The translations under genes were made by a program, and so were the position numbers. From Streptomyces kanamyceticus (lineage in GTDB: Bacteria > Actinomycetota > Actinomycetes > Streptomycetales > Streptomycetaceae): a DNA stretch of 64,000 bases. The notes beneath the pieces were generated by a model, which did not search any database, was not told the DNA's origin, and worked only from the letters and a program-made list of their open reading frames with translations. This document shows, piece by piece, positions 26,234-35,021 of the stretch. The DNA is taken from assembly GCF_008704495.1 (NCBI RefSeq), contig NZ_CP023699.1:7564001-7628000 (forward strand). The letters are read 5' to 3'. Position 1 is the first letter of the stretch, and the number at the start of each line of letters is the position of its first letter.

Positions 26234-26788
26234 TCACAGAGCGCGGTGCCGGTCCGTCCCCAGGCCGTACGTCTTGAGGTCCCGCCACCCGGTGCCGGGT
26301 CCGTCCGTCACGATCAGGCGGACCGTGTCCACGTGGCTGACGAGTGGCAGGTGCGGGGCGAGTTCCTGTTCCAGTGCGTCGTACGCCGCTTCGTACGTGT
26401 CCGGGCCCTCGTGGTTCGCGAGGGTCAGGTGCGGGGCCAGGGGCGGGGTGAAGACGCCACGGTAGGGGACCGCTTCAGGCCAGCGTTCGGTGAGCGCGCG
26501 GGTGAGGGTGCGCAGGGGGGCCTCGGGCTCGGGCGGGAGGTACAGGACGCCCGGGTAGCGGCGGAACTCCGTGAACTTGAGCGTGAAGGGGGTGCTCGCG
26601 GCGAAGAGCGAGGTCAGGGCGCGGTCCGTCGAGGGGGACATGCGCGACTCGTTGAGGAACGGGTAGAGCACCGTCACGTGGGCCGGGAAACCCGCTCGTA
26701 CCAGGGGGTTCGCCTCGGGGATCCGGATCGTCAGCGCCGTGTCGCCGGGGAGGTCGGGCCAGCCGTCGTCCGTCGTTTCCGTCCCCAT
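26234..26788 (-). CDS. 2H phosphoesterase (2'-5' RNA ligase family)
   Basis: The 184-residue cytosolic protein carries both HxTx motifs of the 2H superfamily: HVTVLYPF (about residue 37) and HLTLANHEG (about 121). These cleave 2',3'-cyclic phosphates or ligate RNA in vitro; the biological substrate is unknown. The context LVRAGFPAHVTVLYPFL is typical of the actinobacterial branch. Start: ATG 26788 and ATG 26806 are both possible, and neither has a clear ribosome site. It is divergent from the phospholipase-like gene. Confidence 0.85.
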   Translation of the reverse strand: MGTETTDDGWPDLPGDTALTIRIPEANPLVRAGFPAHVTVLYPFLNESRMSPSTDRALTSLFAASTPFTLKFTEFRRYPGVLYLPPEPEAPLRTLTRALTERWPEAVPYRGVFTPPLAPHLTLANHEGPDTYEAAYDALEQELAPHLPLVSHVDTVRLIVTDGPGTGWRDLKTYGLGTDRHRAL

Positions 26789-26957
26789 GACGCGCCATCG
26801 TGTCATGCCGCAACGGTTCCCCACGGGTTGCCCACAGGTGCCCTTGCGCCCCGCTCCTGGCCGTAAGCCGCCGTCTTCCCCTCCGTCACTCGGCTCCCTT
26901 ACCTTGCGGGGGACTTGGTCGGAGGCACGAGGCACGAGGGGCGAGGGGGCGGTGGGC

Positions 26958-28028
26958 GTGGTGGTGCGACGCAAGGGTGTCGGTGGAGGGCTGATGGTGG
27001 GGGCCCTCGTGGGCTGGGCCGTGCTGGGCGGTGGTGCGTCGCTCTCCGTCGCCGAGCCCGACGGCTCCGCGCCGCGCGCCGCGGACTCCGCGTACTCCGC
27101 CACCACCGGCGTCGGCGTGCACAACGCGTACGAGAAGGGGAAGTACCCGTACTTCGCCGATGCTCTCGACTCGGGTGCCGGGATGCTCGAACTCGACGTG
27201 TGGACCAATGTGTTCGGCAGCGGGTGGCGGGTGTCGCACAGCAATCCGCTGGGCAACGACAACAACTGCGAGAACGCCCAGAGCCCGGGCGAGCTGCGCA
27301 CCAAGCCGCGCAACCAGAGCCTCGCCGGGTGCCTGCGGGACATGCGCAGCTGGCACGACGCCCACCCGGGTCACCGTCCCGTACTCCTGAAGGTCGAGAT
27401 GAAGGACGGGTTCCAGGCACGCAACGGCCGCGGGCCCGCCGAACTCGACGCGCTGCTCACGAGCGCACTCGGCGACGCCGTCTACCGGCCGGGACAGTTG
27501 GCCACGGGGCACGCCACCCTCGACGACGCCGTACGGGACAAGGGCTGGCCCGGACGGGCCGAGCTCGCGGGGAAGTTCGTGGTCGAGCTGATCCCCGGCA
27601 CCGTCGAGCAGGGCAACCCCGCCGACACCCTGTGGACCGACCGCGAGTACGCCACCCATCTGCGCGACCTCGCGGGCAAGGGGCGGCTCGGCGACGCCGC
27701 CGCCTTCCCCGCCGTGCTCGGGGCGGCGGCGGGCGATCCGCGCGGGCGGTACGCGGATGCCACGATCCGGCCGTGGTTCGTGCTGTTCGACGGCGACGCC
27801 TCCGCGTACGCGGGCGGCTCCATCGACACCCGGTGGTACGCCGACCGGCGCTATCTCGTCGTCATGACCGACGCCCACAAGGTGGCCCCCGCCATCGACG
27901 GCACGAGTCCGACCGAGGCGCAGGCCAGGGAGCGGGTCGCCCTGCTCGCTGGTCGGCACGCCAGCATCGTGTCGGCCGACTGGACGCCGCTGCCCGGCGT
28001 GCTGTCGATGGTGCTGCCCCGCGGCTGA
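26958..28028 (+). CDS. Secreted PI-PLC-like phosphodiesterase
   Basis: The 356-residue protein starts with a basic stretch and a hydrophobic signal segment (about residues 11-30), then the TIM-barrel phosphodiesterase hallmarks VGVHNAYEKGKYPYF (first catalytic His) and GAGMLELDVWTN with metal-binding Glu/Asp. VLLKVEMKDGF and YLVVMTDAHKVAP follow. This fits the Ca2+-dependent phosphoinositide-specific phospholipase C-like domain of actinobacteria. The true substrate is unknown. The start is ambiguous among clustered GTGs; 26958 is chosen because AGGGGG lies 8 nt upstream. Confidence 0.8.
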   Translation: MVVRRKGVGGGLMVGALVGWAVLGGGASLSVAEPDGSAPRAADSAYSATTGVGVHNAYEKGKYPYFADALDSGAGMLELDVWTNVFGSGWRVSHSNPLGNDNNCENAQSPGELRTKPRNQSLAGCLRDMRSWHDAHPGHRPVLLKVEMKDGFQARNGRGPAELDALLTSALGDAVYRPGQLATGHATLDDAVRDKGWPGRAELAGKFVVELIPGTVEQGNPADTLWTDREYATHLRDLAGKGRLGDAAAFPAVLGAAAGDPRGRYADATIRPWFVLFDGDASAYAGGSIDTRWYADRRYLVVMTDAHKVAPAIDGTSPTEAQARERVALLAGRHASIVSADWTPLPGVLSMVLPRG

Positions 28029-28092
28029 TCCCCGCGGCTGATCCCTGCGGCTGGGCCCCGGGACCCGGGACCCGGGACTCGCCGACTGTCTC

Positions 28093-29049
28093 TCAGGGCT
28101 GGATCCGCGCCCACACCGGCGCGTGGTCCGACCCCGCCGCGTCCCTGCGCACCGCCGGATCCCCGTCCGCGACCGACGGCAGCGCCGCCGACGAGGCGCC
28201 CGGCGCGCCCGTGCCCGCCGTGCGTACGTGGTCGAGCAGGCCGCGGCTCATCATGATGTGGTCGATGAGTTCGCGGCGGCCCGCGTGGATGCGGGAGAAG
28301 CGCTGCTCGGCCGGGATCAGCGGGGCCACGTCCCACAGCCGCGCCGCGTCCCCCTTGTCGGGGTGGTCGTAGCCCGGCGTGCCGATCTCGGATCCCGGCG
28401 GGCCTAGCAGGAGCTGGGTCGTGGCGGCCGCCACCTCGTCGTTGAGGTCGCCGAGCACGGCCACGTCGTGGTCGCGGCCGTCGCCCTTGAGGAGCTCGTC
28501 GGCGAGGGCGCGCACCACGGTCGCCTCGGCCGTGCGCCGGTACAGGGCGTACGCGCCGTACCGCGCGCGCTCGCCCTCGTCGCGCGGCTGGAAACGGCCG
28601 CCGGGGTAGGAGATCAGCTTCGACTTTAGGTGGCAGACCACCGCGTCGAAGAAGAACGCCCGCGTCGTCACCGTCACCGCGAGCACCCCGCGGCCCGCCC
28701 GCGCCACCGTCCTGCCCGAGTCGTCGCTCTGCACGGGGAGCAGCCGCTCGGGGAAGGCGACCCGGTCGGCGACGACGAAGACCGGCAGGCTGCTGAGGAA
28801 GCCGACCCGGATGCCCCGGTCGTCCGGGTACTCCGAGAGCGTGATGTGCCAGGTGCCTTCGAGCAGGGCGGCCAGATCCTCCAGGGCGGCCGGGTCGCCG
28901 ACCTCCTGGACGCCGAGGACCTGCGGTTGCAGCGCGGTGATCGTCGCCGCCAGCGAGGCCAGCTTCGTCTCGTACGCCGTCTTGTCCTTGGGGCCGAAGG
29001 GGCCGCCGGGGCGGTAGAGGTTCTCCAGGTTCCAGGTCCCGATGATCAC
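28093..29049 (-). CDS. Endonuclease/exonuclease/phosphatase family protein
   Basis: The 318-residue Mg2+-dependent phosphodiesterase-fold protein has the family's ordered motifs: GTWNLENLYRP (residues 4-14), LGVQEVGDP with the metal Glu, HLKSKL, VLGDLNDE and the final SDHAPVWARI. No signal peptide is present, so it is cytosolic, and its substrate may be nucleic acid or a small phosphoester. The start is GTG at 29049 with AGGAGA upstream. A longer in-frame start would extend into the promoter of the divergent amidohydrolase. Confidence 0.87.
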   Translation of the reverse strand: MIIGTWNLENLYRPGGPFGPKDKTAYETKLASLAATITALQPQVLGVQEVGDPAALEDLAALLEGTWHITLSEYPDDRGIRVGFLSSLPVFVVADRVAFPERLLPVQSDDSGRTVARAGRGVLAVTVTTRAFFFDAVVCHLKSKLISYPGGRFQPRDEGERARYGAYALYRRTAEATVVRALADELLKGDGRDHDVAVLGDLNDEVAAATTQLLLGPPGSEIGTPGYDHPDKGDAARLWDVAPLIPAEQRFSRIHAGRRELIDHIMMSRGLLDHVRTAGTGAPGASSAALPSVADGDPAVRRDAAGSDHAPVWARIQP

Positions 29050-29156
29050 GGCCGTCTCCTCGCCTCGCCGCGCCGCACGCTGCCTGAGCTCAGCGTGCCC
29101 GCGAATCCGCCCGCGCGACAGAGTGGCCGGATGCGCACTCCCGCTACCTTGAAGAG

Positions 29157-30566
29157 ATGACGCCGCCTCCCGCACCAGGCCCCGCGGAACTCGTCGCCCA
29201 GGGCCCCTTCGACCTCGTCGTCACGGGCTGCACGGTCCTGGTCCACGAACCCGACCTCACAGGGGACGGCCCCGAAGAGGAGATCTCCTTCGTCGAGGAC
29301 GCCGCGGTCCTCGTACGCGACGGAGCCGTCGTCGCCGTCACCACGGCGGCCGAAGCGGCCGCTCTCGACGCCGCCGAACGCATCGACGGGCGCGGCACCG
29401 TCGCGCTCCCCGGCCTCGTCAACTGCCATACGCACGCGCCGATGGCGGCCCTGCGCGGCGTCGCCGAGGACCTGCCCGCCGACGAGTGGTTCAACGACTG
29501 GATCTGGCCCATCGAGTCGCGGCTGACCGACCGCGTGGTCGAACTGGGCACCCGGCTCGCCTGCGCCGAGATGATCCGCGGCGGCGTCACCACCTTCGCC
29601 GACCACTACTTCGCGATGGACACCGTGGCCGCCGTCACCGAGGAGAGCGGCCTGCGGGCCGTGCTCGGCCAGGCGTACTTCAGCTCGCAGGGGCCCGAAG
29701 GGCGGGCCGCCTCGCTCGACTTCGCGCTGCGGCGGCGGGGCGCCGCGGGCGGCCGCATCACCACCTGCCTCGCCCCGCACGCCCCCTACACCGTCACCCC
29801 GGACGACCTCGCCGCGACCGCCGAACTCGCCCGGGAACACGGCCTGTTGGTGCACACCCACGCCGCGGAGGACCGCGCGCAGACCGACAACAGCCTGGCC
29901 AGGTACGGCCGTACGCCCCTGGAGATCCTGGAGCGTGCCGGACTGCTGGACGGCGACCTGCTCATCGCCCACGCCACCGGCCTCGACCTCGCCCGCGACC
30001 TGCCCGTGCTGCGCCGCGCCACCGGCCGCGTCGCCGTGGCCTGCGCGCCGCGCGGCTATCTGAAGTTCGGCTGGGACACCACGCCCGTGCGGGCCCTGCG
30101 CGACGCGGGCATCCCGGTGGGCCTCGCCACCGACGGCGCGGCGTCCAACAACACCCTCGACGTATGGGAGTCCATGACGCTCACCGCACTCGTACAGAAG
30201 TACGTCGAGCGGGACCCGTCCTGGCTCACCGCACGCCAGGCCCTGCACCACGCGACCTTGCAGAGCGCGCGGGCCGTCGGGCTCGGCGAGCGGATCGGGA
30301 GCATCGCCGCGGGCCGCCGCGCCGACCTCGTCCTCGTCGACCTGACGGGCCCGCACACGCAGCCCGTGCACGACCTCGCCGCCACCCTCGTGCACAGCGC
30401 CCGCTCCTCCGACGTGCGCACCACGATCGTCGAAGGGCGGGTCCTGATGCGCGACCGTCAGCTCCTGACCGTGGACGTGCCCTCCGTCGTGGGGGAGTTG
30501 ACGGAGCTGCTGCCCGCGCTCGTCGACCGGAGCCACGGCGGGCGCATCCAGGAGTACGAGGCGTGA
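29157..30566 (+). CDS. Amidohydrolase, ATZ/TRZ family (SAH/MTA deaminase-like)
   Basis: A metal-dependent deaminase-type enzyme of 469 residues, cytosolic. Seen: NCHTHAPMAALRG (about residues 89-101) with the two metal His, WFNDWIWPIESRLT, LAPHAPYTVTPDD, HTHAAED, and ATDGAASNNTLDVWE with the metal Asp. The order matches S-adenosylhomocysteine/methylthioadenosine or guanine-type deaminases. The late GSIAAGRRADLVLVDL is the usual composite-domain return. TACCTT at 29145-29150 lies 6 nt before the ATG, so a leaderless message is likely. The exact substrate is not determinable. Confidence 0.9.
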   Translation: MTPPPAPGPAELVAQGPFDLVVTGCTVLVHEPDLTGDGPEEEISFVEDAAVLVRDGAVVAVTTAAEAAALDAAERIDGRGTVALPGLVNCHTHAPMAALRGVAEDLPADEWFNDWIWPIESRLTDRVVELGTRLACAEMIRGGVTTFADHYFAMDTVAAVTEESGLRAVLGQAYFSSQGPEGRAASLDFALRRRGAAGGRITTCLAPHAPYTVTPDDLAATAELAREHGLLVHTHAAEDRAQTDNSLARYGRTPLEILERAGLLDGDLLIAHATGLDLARDLPVLRRATGRVAVACAPRGYLKFGWDTTPVRALRDAGIPVGLATDGAASNNTLDVWESMTLTALVQKYVERDPSWLTARQALHHATLQSARAVGLGERIGSIAAGRRADLVLVDLTGPHTQPVHDLAATLVHSARSSDVRTTIVEGRVLMRDRQLLTVDVPSVVGELTELLPALVDRSHGGRIQEYEA

Positions 30567-30753
30567 GCGAGGCATGCGGCGCGGGTCCCGCTGAGCGTGC
30601 GCGTCTTCGTCCGGGATGACCCCCTCTGACCTGCGACGTAAGGAATCCCTCAACTTTTTCCGGAAATTCTCGCCCGGAACCGATGAGTTCCGCGCACCCC
30701 CTCGGTCCACCCCTCAGCAGACATACGCGCCCGAAGGGTGGAGGAGACGGACC

Positions 30754-31437
30754 ATGGGACTTCCGGACATCGTCACGCGTGAGGAGTGGACCGCGGCGCG
30801 CGCGGCGCTGCTCGCCAAGGAGAAGGCCGCCACCCGCGCGCGCGACGCGCTCAACGCCGAGCGGCGCGGGCTGCCGATGGTCGAGGTCGACAAGGAGTAC
30901 TACTTCGACGGCGCCGACGGGAAGGCGACCCTGCTCGACCTCTTCGACGGCCGCGACCAACTCGTCGTCTACCACTTCATGTTCGCCCCCGAGTGGGACG
31001 CCGGCTGCCGCAGCTGCTCCGGATTCCTCGACCAGATCGGGCACCTCGCGCACCTGCGGGCCAGGGGCACGAACTTCGTCGCGGTGTCCCGCGCGCCGTT
31101 CACCACGCTGCTGTCCTTCAAGGCTCGGATGGGCTGGACCGTGCCCTGGTACTCGACCAACGGCGGCGACTTCAACTACGACTTCCAGGCGTCGTTCCCC
31201 GAGGAGCCGCACGACGTGCCGGGGATCAACTGCTTCCTGCGCGACGGCGACCGGATCTATCACACGTACGGCACGTTCGCCCGCGGTCTGGACGGCATCG
31301 GTTTCACCACCGCCCTGCTCGACCTCACCGCGCTCGGGCGGCAGGAGGAGTGGGAGGAGCCCAAGGGGCGGGCCTCCGCGCTAGGGGCACCGGCGGGCAG
31401 CGCGCGGGTGCGCTACCACGACGAGTACGAGGACTGA
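30754..31437 (+). CDS. DUF899 family thioredoxin-like protein
   Basis: This 227-residue protein is of the DUF899 family, with a thioredoxin-like fold. Characteristic pieces are EEWTAARAALLAKEKAATR, VYHFMFAPEWDAGCRSCSGF (a CRSC pair near residue 88), FVAVSRAP, MGWTVPWYSTNGGDFNYDF and VYHTYGTFARG-like residues. A redox role through CRSC is possible but untested. The ATG has GGAGGAGA about 6 nt upstream. A palindrome CGGAAC-N6-GTTCCG at 30675-30692 lies in the 187-nt leader and might be a regulator site. Confidence 0.88.
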   Translation: MGLPDIVTREEWTAARAALLAKEKAATRARDALNAERRGLPMVEVDKEYYFDGADGKATLLDLFDGRDQLVVYHFMFAPEWDAGCRSCSGFLDQIGHLAHLRARGTNFVAVSRAPFTTLLSFKARMGWTVPWYSTNGGDFNYDFQASFPEEPHDVPGINCFLRDGDRIYHTYGTFARGLDGIGFTTALLDLTALGRQEEWEEPKGRASALGAPAGSARVRYHDEYED

Positions 31438-31547
31438 GCGGTCCCTCGGGCGGAGTCCCAAGACCTCGGGAGAACCCTGGTATTGCCTCAACTCCGTGTC
31501 GGTTCGGTCACGTTGCGAGCCCTGAGGGGTGTCTCGCGCGTTCTCAT

Positions 31548-31625
31548 CAGTACGGGCGCTCAGTATGGGCGCTCAGTATGAGCACCGGTACAGCTCGGTA
31601 CAGGTCGGTACAGCTCGGTACGGCC
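31548..31625. repeat. Two adjoining short-period arrays: 13-bp x3 then 10-bp x4
   Basis: Units of CAGTATGGGCGCT start at 31548, 31561 and 31574 (the third is diverged). Units of CGGTACAGCT start at 31586, 31596, 31606 and 31616 (the last is diverged). The second period of 10 bp places each copy on about the same face of the helix, as regulator-binding iterons do. The arrays are 29 nt upstream of a small ORF and next to a decayed AraC gene. Confidence 0.8.
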
Positions 31626-31653
31626 GAACCGAATCGCACGGGGGAGCAGGATC

Positions 31654-31848
31654 ATGATGAACGGACGAACGGTGTTGGAGCGGTTTCCCGCGGGCGGACC
31701 GCGCGGGTCGTGGCCCGCCGAGGAGTTCGCCAGGGCCCGCCGTCAGGAAGGGCAGCGCGCGGAGGTCGTGATGGACCTCGCCACCGACGCCTTCCTGGTG
31801 ATCGTGCGCGAGGCGGAGGGCGTCGAGGGGATGGCCGCCGTCGCGTGA
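31654..31848 (+). CDS. Small hypothetical protein, 64 aa
   Basis: The short ORF encodes MMNGRTVLERFPAGG, then EEFARARRQEGQ and VVMDLATDAFLVIVREA. The compact arrangement (basic helix, then a VVMDLATDAFLVIV strand) reads like a real small protein rather than chance, and GGGGGAGCAGG is a fair ribosome site upstream. I do not recognise a family. Its last ~5 codons run into the remnant of an AraC regulator on the opposite strand, so its C-terminus may have been altered by the same rearrangement. Confidence 0.55.
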   Translation: MMNGRTVLERFPAGGPRGSWPAEEFARARRQEGQRAEVVMDLATDAFLVIVREAEGVEGMAAVA

Positions 31849-32135
31849 GACGGCCGTGGGCGTCACCCCGGCGAAGGCCATGGCGTCCCGGTACAGGTGG
31901 GACTGGTCGGCGTAGCCGCTCTCCGATGCCACCGCGCCGATGCTGTGCACTGCGGCGAGGCGGTGGGCCGGGACCGGAAGCGTGCCCACAGTTGCTTGCG
32001 GCTCCAGCCGACCTCCGCCGCCAGCGGCTCGACGCGGATCTGCCCCCGGCTGAGCAGCATCTGCCGTCAGGCGTAGGAGCCGCTCCTCCCACGACGCGGC
32101 AGCACGTAGTCGTTCCTGGGCGCGCCGCGCGGGCG
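31846..32135 (-). pseudogene. Decayed AraC/XylS-family regulator, C-terminal fragment
   Basis: Translation in two minus-strand frames gives pieces of an AraC DNA-binding domain: RLRAAASWEERLLRLTA in one frame, GQIRVEPLAAEVGWSRKQLW (first helix-turn-helix) in another, then SIGAVASESGYADQSHLYRD and FAGVTPTAV (second helix-turn-helix) back in the first. At least two frameshifts separate them, and the N-terminal sensor domain is missing. No single ORF covers the domain. The fragment adjoins an ABC exporter fragment upstream, implying one deletion event. Confidence 0.78.
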
Positions 32136-32204
32136 CTGGCACCGCATCGCTCTGGACGCCCCCAGTGACATCATGTCCGTCATCGTGCCGCGTGGCAGCC
32201 GCCT

Positions 32205-32736
32205 GGAGAAGCGGTAACAGCACCGGATGCAGGACCGTCAGCACGCTCGCGGTCGCGATCAGCGAGATCAGCGCGTTCACCACGCGGATCGCGAGGCAGA
32301 CCATGCGGCGGGCGGCCGCGGCGTACTCCAAGTACTCCTCGGTGGCGACCCGTTCGACCTCCCGTTCGAGGCGGTCCGTCGCGTACGTGGCGGCGGCGCG
32401 CAGCAGCGCCGAGGCCAACAGGACGCCCGCCATCGTGATCAGCGCGGGGCCCGCGCCGCGCAGCCGGTCCCCGACCGGCGCGTCCGTCATCAGGCGGGCG
32501 AGCACGCTGTTCACCGCGAACAGGTTGACCGCCCGGGCGAGGCCGCGGGCCAGCTCCGCGCCGAGCACGATGCGGACGGCCTGCCGGTCGGCCCGCCAGG
32601 CGAGCCGGAAGGCCGCGCGGAGCAGCGCGGGCAGCCGGGTCGGCACGGACCGGAACCCCGGCTGCGGGACGGCGTCCTCGTGCCGCGCCCACCCGGTGCC
32701 CGGCGCGGCGGCTCCGTCGTTCTCTGATTCGGCCAA
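32205..32736 (-). pseudogene. Truncated ABC exporter, transmembrane part only
   Basis: The reading frame shows the first part of an ABC-exporter subunit: RSVPTRLPALLRAAFRLAWR, ARGLARAVNLFAVNSVLARL, ALLRAAATYATDRLEREVER and EEYLEYAAAA. It then jumps to RRMVCLAIRVVNALISLIAT, skipping tens of residues, and stops at LTVLHPVLLPLL. No ATP-binding domain follows; the sequence runs straight into the AraC fragment. The likely original start is TTG 32736, with GGAGG about 8 nt upstream, or GTG 32769. An internal deletion plus 3' loss is inferred. Confidence 0.75.
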
Positions 32737-32979
32737 TCTGACCTCCGTCTCGGCGCAGGAAACGGCCACTATCGCGGCGGCCGTCCGGCGCGGGCAGGGC
32801 GCGTGCGCACAGCGCCAGGGCGTACCCGGTGCACGCCCGGGGCGCTCGCCACAGCTCAGGGCCACCATGAGCCATCCGGACGGTTGCAACCCCGGGCAAC
32901 TCTTGCCGGGTCGGCGCGGTCCGCAGTGGCATGACCCACGGACGCGACTCCACACCCGTACCGGCAAAGGAGTTATTCC

Positions 32980-33990
32980 GTGACCGACACCCTCCGGACA
33001 TCCGGGGTCCCCCGTGGGGGCGGCCTCGACGGCCCCGCGCTGCTCGGCGCGTACCGCACGATGCGCACCATCCGCGACTTCGAGGAGCGGCTCCACGACG
33101 AGTTCGCGACCGGCGACATCCCCGGCTTCGTCCACCTCTACGCAGGTGAGGAAGCATCCGCGACCGGCGTCTGCGCCCACCTCGACGACGAGCGCGACGT
33201 GCTGGCATCCACCCACCGGGGCCATGGCCACTGCATCGCCAAGAACGTCGACGTGAAGGCGATGATGGCCGAGATCTACGGCCGTACGACGGGCTCCTGC
33301 CACGGCAAGGGCGGCTCGATGCACATCGCCGACCTCTCCAAGGGCATGCTCGGCGCCAACGGCATCGTCGGCGGCGGACCGCCCCTCATCTGCGGCGCCG
33401 CGCTCGCCGCCAAGGTGCGCGGGGACGGCGGCGTGGCCGTCGCCTTCTTCGGTGACGGCGGCAGCAACCAGGGCACCACCCTGGAGTCCCTGAACCTCGC
33501 GTCGGTCTGGCACCTGCCCGCCGTCTTCGTCGCCGAGAACAACGGTTACGCGGAGGCCACCGCGGCCGAGTGGTCGGTCGGCGGCGGCTCCATCGCGGCC
33601 CGCGCCGCGGCCTTCGGGATGCCGGGCGTGACCGTCGACGGCTTCGACTTCTTCGCCGTGCACGAGGCGGCGGGCGAGGCGGTCGAGCGGGCCCGCTCGG
33701 GCGGCGGCCCCACCTTGATCGAGGTCCGACTCACCCGCTACTACGGCCACTTCGAGGGCGACCAGCAGACCTACCGGGCGGACGAGGTGCGCCGCGCCCG
33801 CGCCGAACTCGACTGCCTCACCCGCTTCCGCACCGCCGTGACCGGCAGCGGCGAGCTCACCGCGGCGCAGCTCGACGCCATCGACTCCGAGGTCGCGGCG
33901 CTGATCGACGAGGCGGTCGTGGAGGCACAGGCGGCGCCGCTGCCGACCCGCGACGACCTGGAGACGGACGTCTACATCTCGTACACCTGA
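32980..33990 (+). CDS. acoA: Thiamine-dependent 2-oxo acid/acetoin dehydrogenase E1 alpha
   Basis: The 336-residue subunit binds thiamine pyrophosphate and cleaves acetoin or a 2-oxo acid, working as a heterotetramer with the product of the next gene. The TPP motif GDGGSNQGTTLES...AENN is at about residues 154-189. The loop CHGKGGSMH and RGHGHCIAKN are typical. The closest fit is AcoA of acetoin cleavage systems because the third gene encodes an AcoC-type fusion. The start is GTG, with AAGGAG about 6 nt upstream. It heads a three-gene operon. Confidence 0.9.
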   Translation: MTDTLRTSGVPRGGGLDGPALLGAYRTMRTIRDFEERLHDEFATGDIPGFVHLYAGEEASATGVCAHLDDERDVLASTHRGHGHCIAKNVDVKAMMAEIYGRTTGSCHGKGGSMHIADLSKGMLGANGIVGGGPPLICGAALAAKVRGDGGVAVAFFGDGGSNQGTTLESLNLASVWHLPAVFVAENNGYAEATAAEWSVGGGSIAARAAAFGMPGVTVDGFDFFAVHEAAGEAVERARSGGGPTLIEVRLTRYYGHFEGDQQTYRADEVRRARAELDCLTRFRTAVTGSGELTAAQLDAIDSEVAALIDEAVVEAQAAPLPTRDDLETDVYISYT

Positions 33991-34007
33991 GGGGAGTTGG
34001 CCGACGC

Positions 34008-35021
34008 ATGGCACGCAGCATCAGCTACCGCGAGGCGATCAACGAAGCACTGGCGCAGGAGATGGAGCGCGACCCCTCGGTCATCGTCATGGGCGAGGAC
34101 AACGCGGGCGGCGCGGGCGCGCCGGGGGCCGACGACGCCTGGGGCGGCGTACTCGGTGTGACGAAGGGGCTCCACCCCTGCTTTCCCGGCCGGGTCCTGG
34201 ACACCCCGATCTCGGAGTCCGCGTTCATCGGCGCGGCGATCGGCGCCGCGACCCGCGGCCTGCGGCCGGTCGCCGAGCTGATGTTCATCGACTTCATGGG
34301 GGTGTGCTTCGACCAGATCTTCAACCAGGCGGCGAAGTTCCGGTACATGTTCGGCGGCAAGGCCGTCACGCCCGTCGTCATCCGCGCGATGTACGGGGCG
34401 GGCCTGCGCGCCGCGGCCCAGCACTCGCAGGCGCTGTACCCCGTCTTCACCTCCGTGCCGGGACTCAAGGTCGTCCTGCCGTCTTCTCCGTACGAGGCCA
34501 AGGGGCTGATGATCCAGGCGATCAGGGACGACGACCCGGTGATCTTCTGCGAGCACAAGGCGATGTACGACGTGGTGGGCGACGTGCCCGCCGAGAGCTA
34601 CACGATCCCCTTCGGCGAGGCGGACATCGTGCGCGAGGGCCGGGACGTCACGGTCGTGGCGCTCGGCCGCATGGTCTCCGTCGCCTGCGAGGCGGCGGAC
34701 GGCCTCGCGGACTCCGGCGTGCGCTGCGAGGTCATCGACCCGCGCACCACCAGCCCGCTGGACACGGAGACCCTCATCGAGAGCGTCGAGCGGACCGGGC
34801 GCCTCGTGGTCGTCGACGAGGCGGGGCCGCGCTGCGGCATGGCCGCCGACATCTCCGCGCTCATCGCCCGCGAGGCGTTCGGCGCGCTCCAGGCACCGAT
34901 CGAGACGGTCACCCCGCCGCATACGCCCGTGCCGTTCAGCCCCGCGCTCGAAGACCTCTATGTGCCGGACGCCGGACGGGTCGCCGCCGCGGTCAAGACC
35001 GTCGTCGAATGGAAGCCGTGA
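34008..35021 (+). CDS. acoB: Thiamine-dependent 2-oxo acid/acetoin dehydrogenase E1 beta
   Basis: The 337-residue beta subunit pairs with the upstream alpha chain to form the E1 active site. Seen: SYREAINEALAQEM, VMGEDNAGGAG, RVLDTPISESAFIGAAIG, MFIDFMGVCFDQI, and the C-terminal transketolase-like domain with CEVIDPRTTSPLDTETL. An AcoB identity is favoured by the operon. It starts 17 nt after acoA with GGGGAG upstream. The end overlaps the next gene's start, so the three are translationally linked. Confidence 0.92.
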   Translation: MARSISYREAINEALAQEMERDPSVIVMGEDNAGGAGAPGADDAWGGVLGVTKGLHPCFPGRVLDTPISESAFIGAAIGAATRGLRPVAELMFIDFMGVCFDQIFNQAAKFRYMFGGKAVTPVVIRAMYGAGLRAAAQHSQALYPVFTSVPGLKVVLPSSPYEAKGLMIQAIRDDDPVIFCEHKAMYDVVGDVPAESYTIPFGEADIVREGRDVTVVALGRMVSVACEAADGLADSGVRCEVIDPRTTSPLDTETLIESVERTGRLVVVDEAGPRCGMAADISALIAREAFGALQAPIETVTPPHTPVPFSPALEDLYVPDAGRVAAAVKTVVEWKP

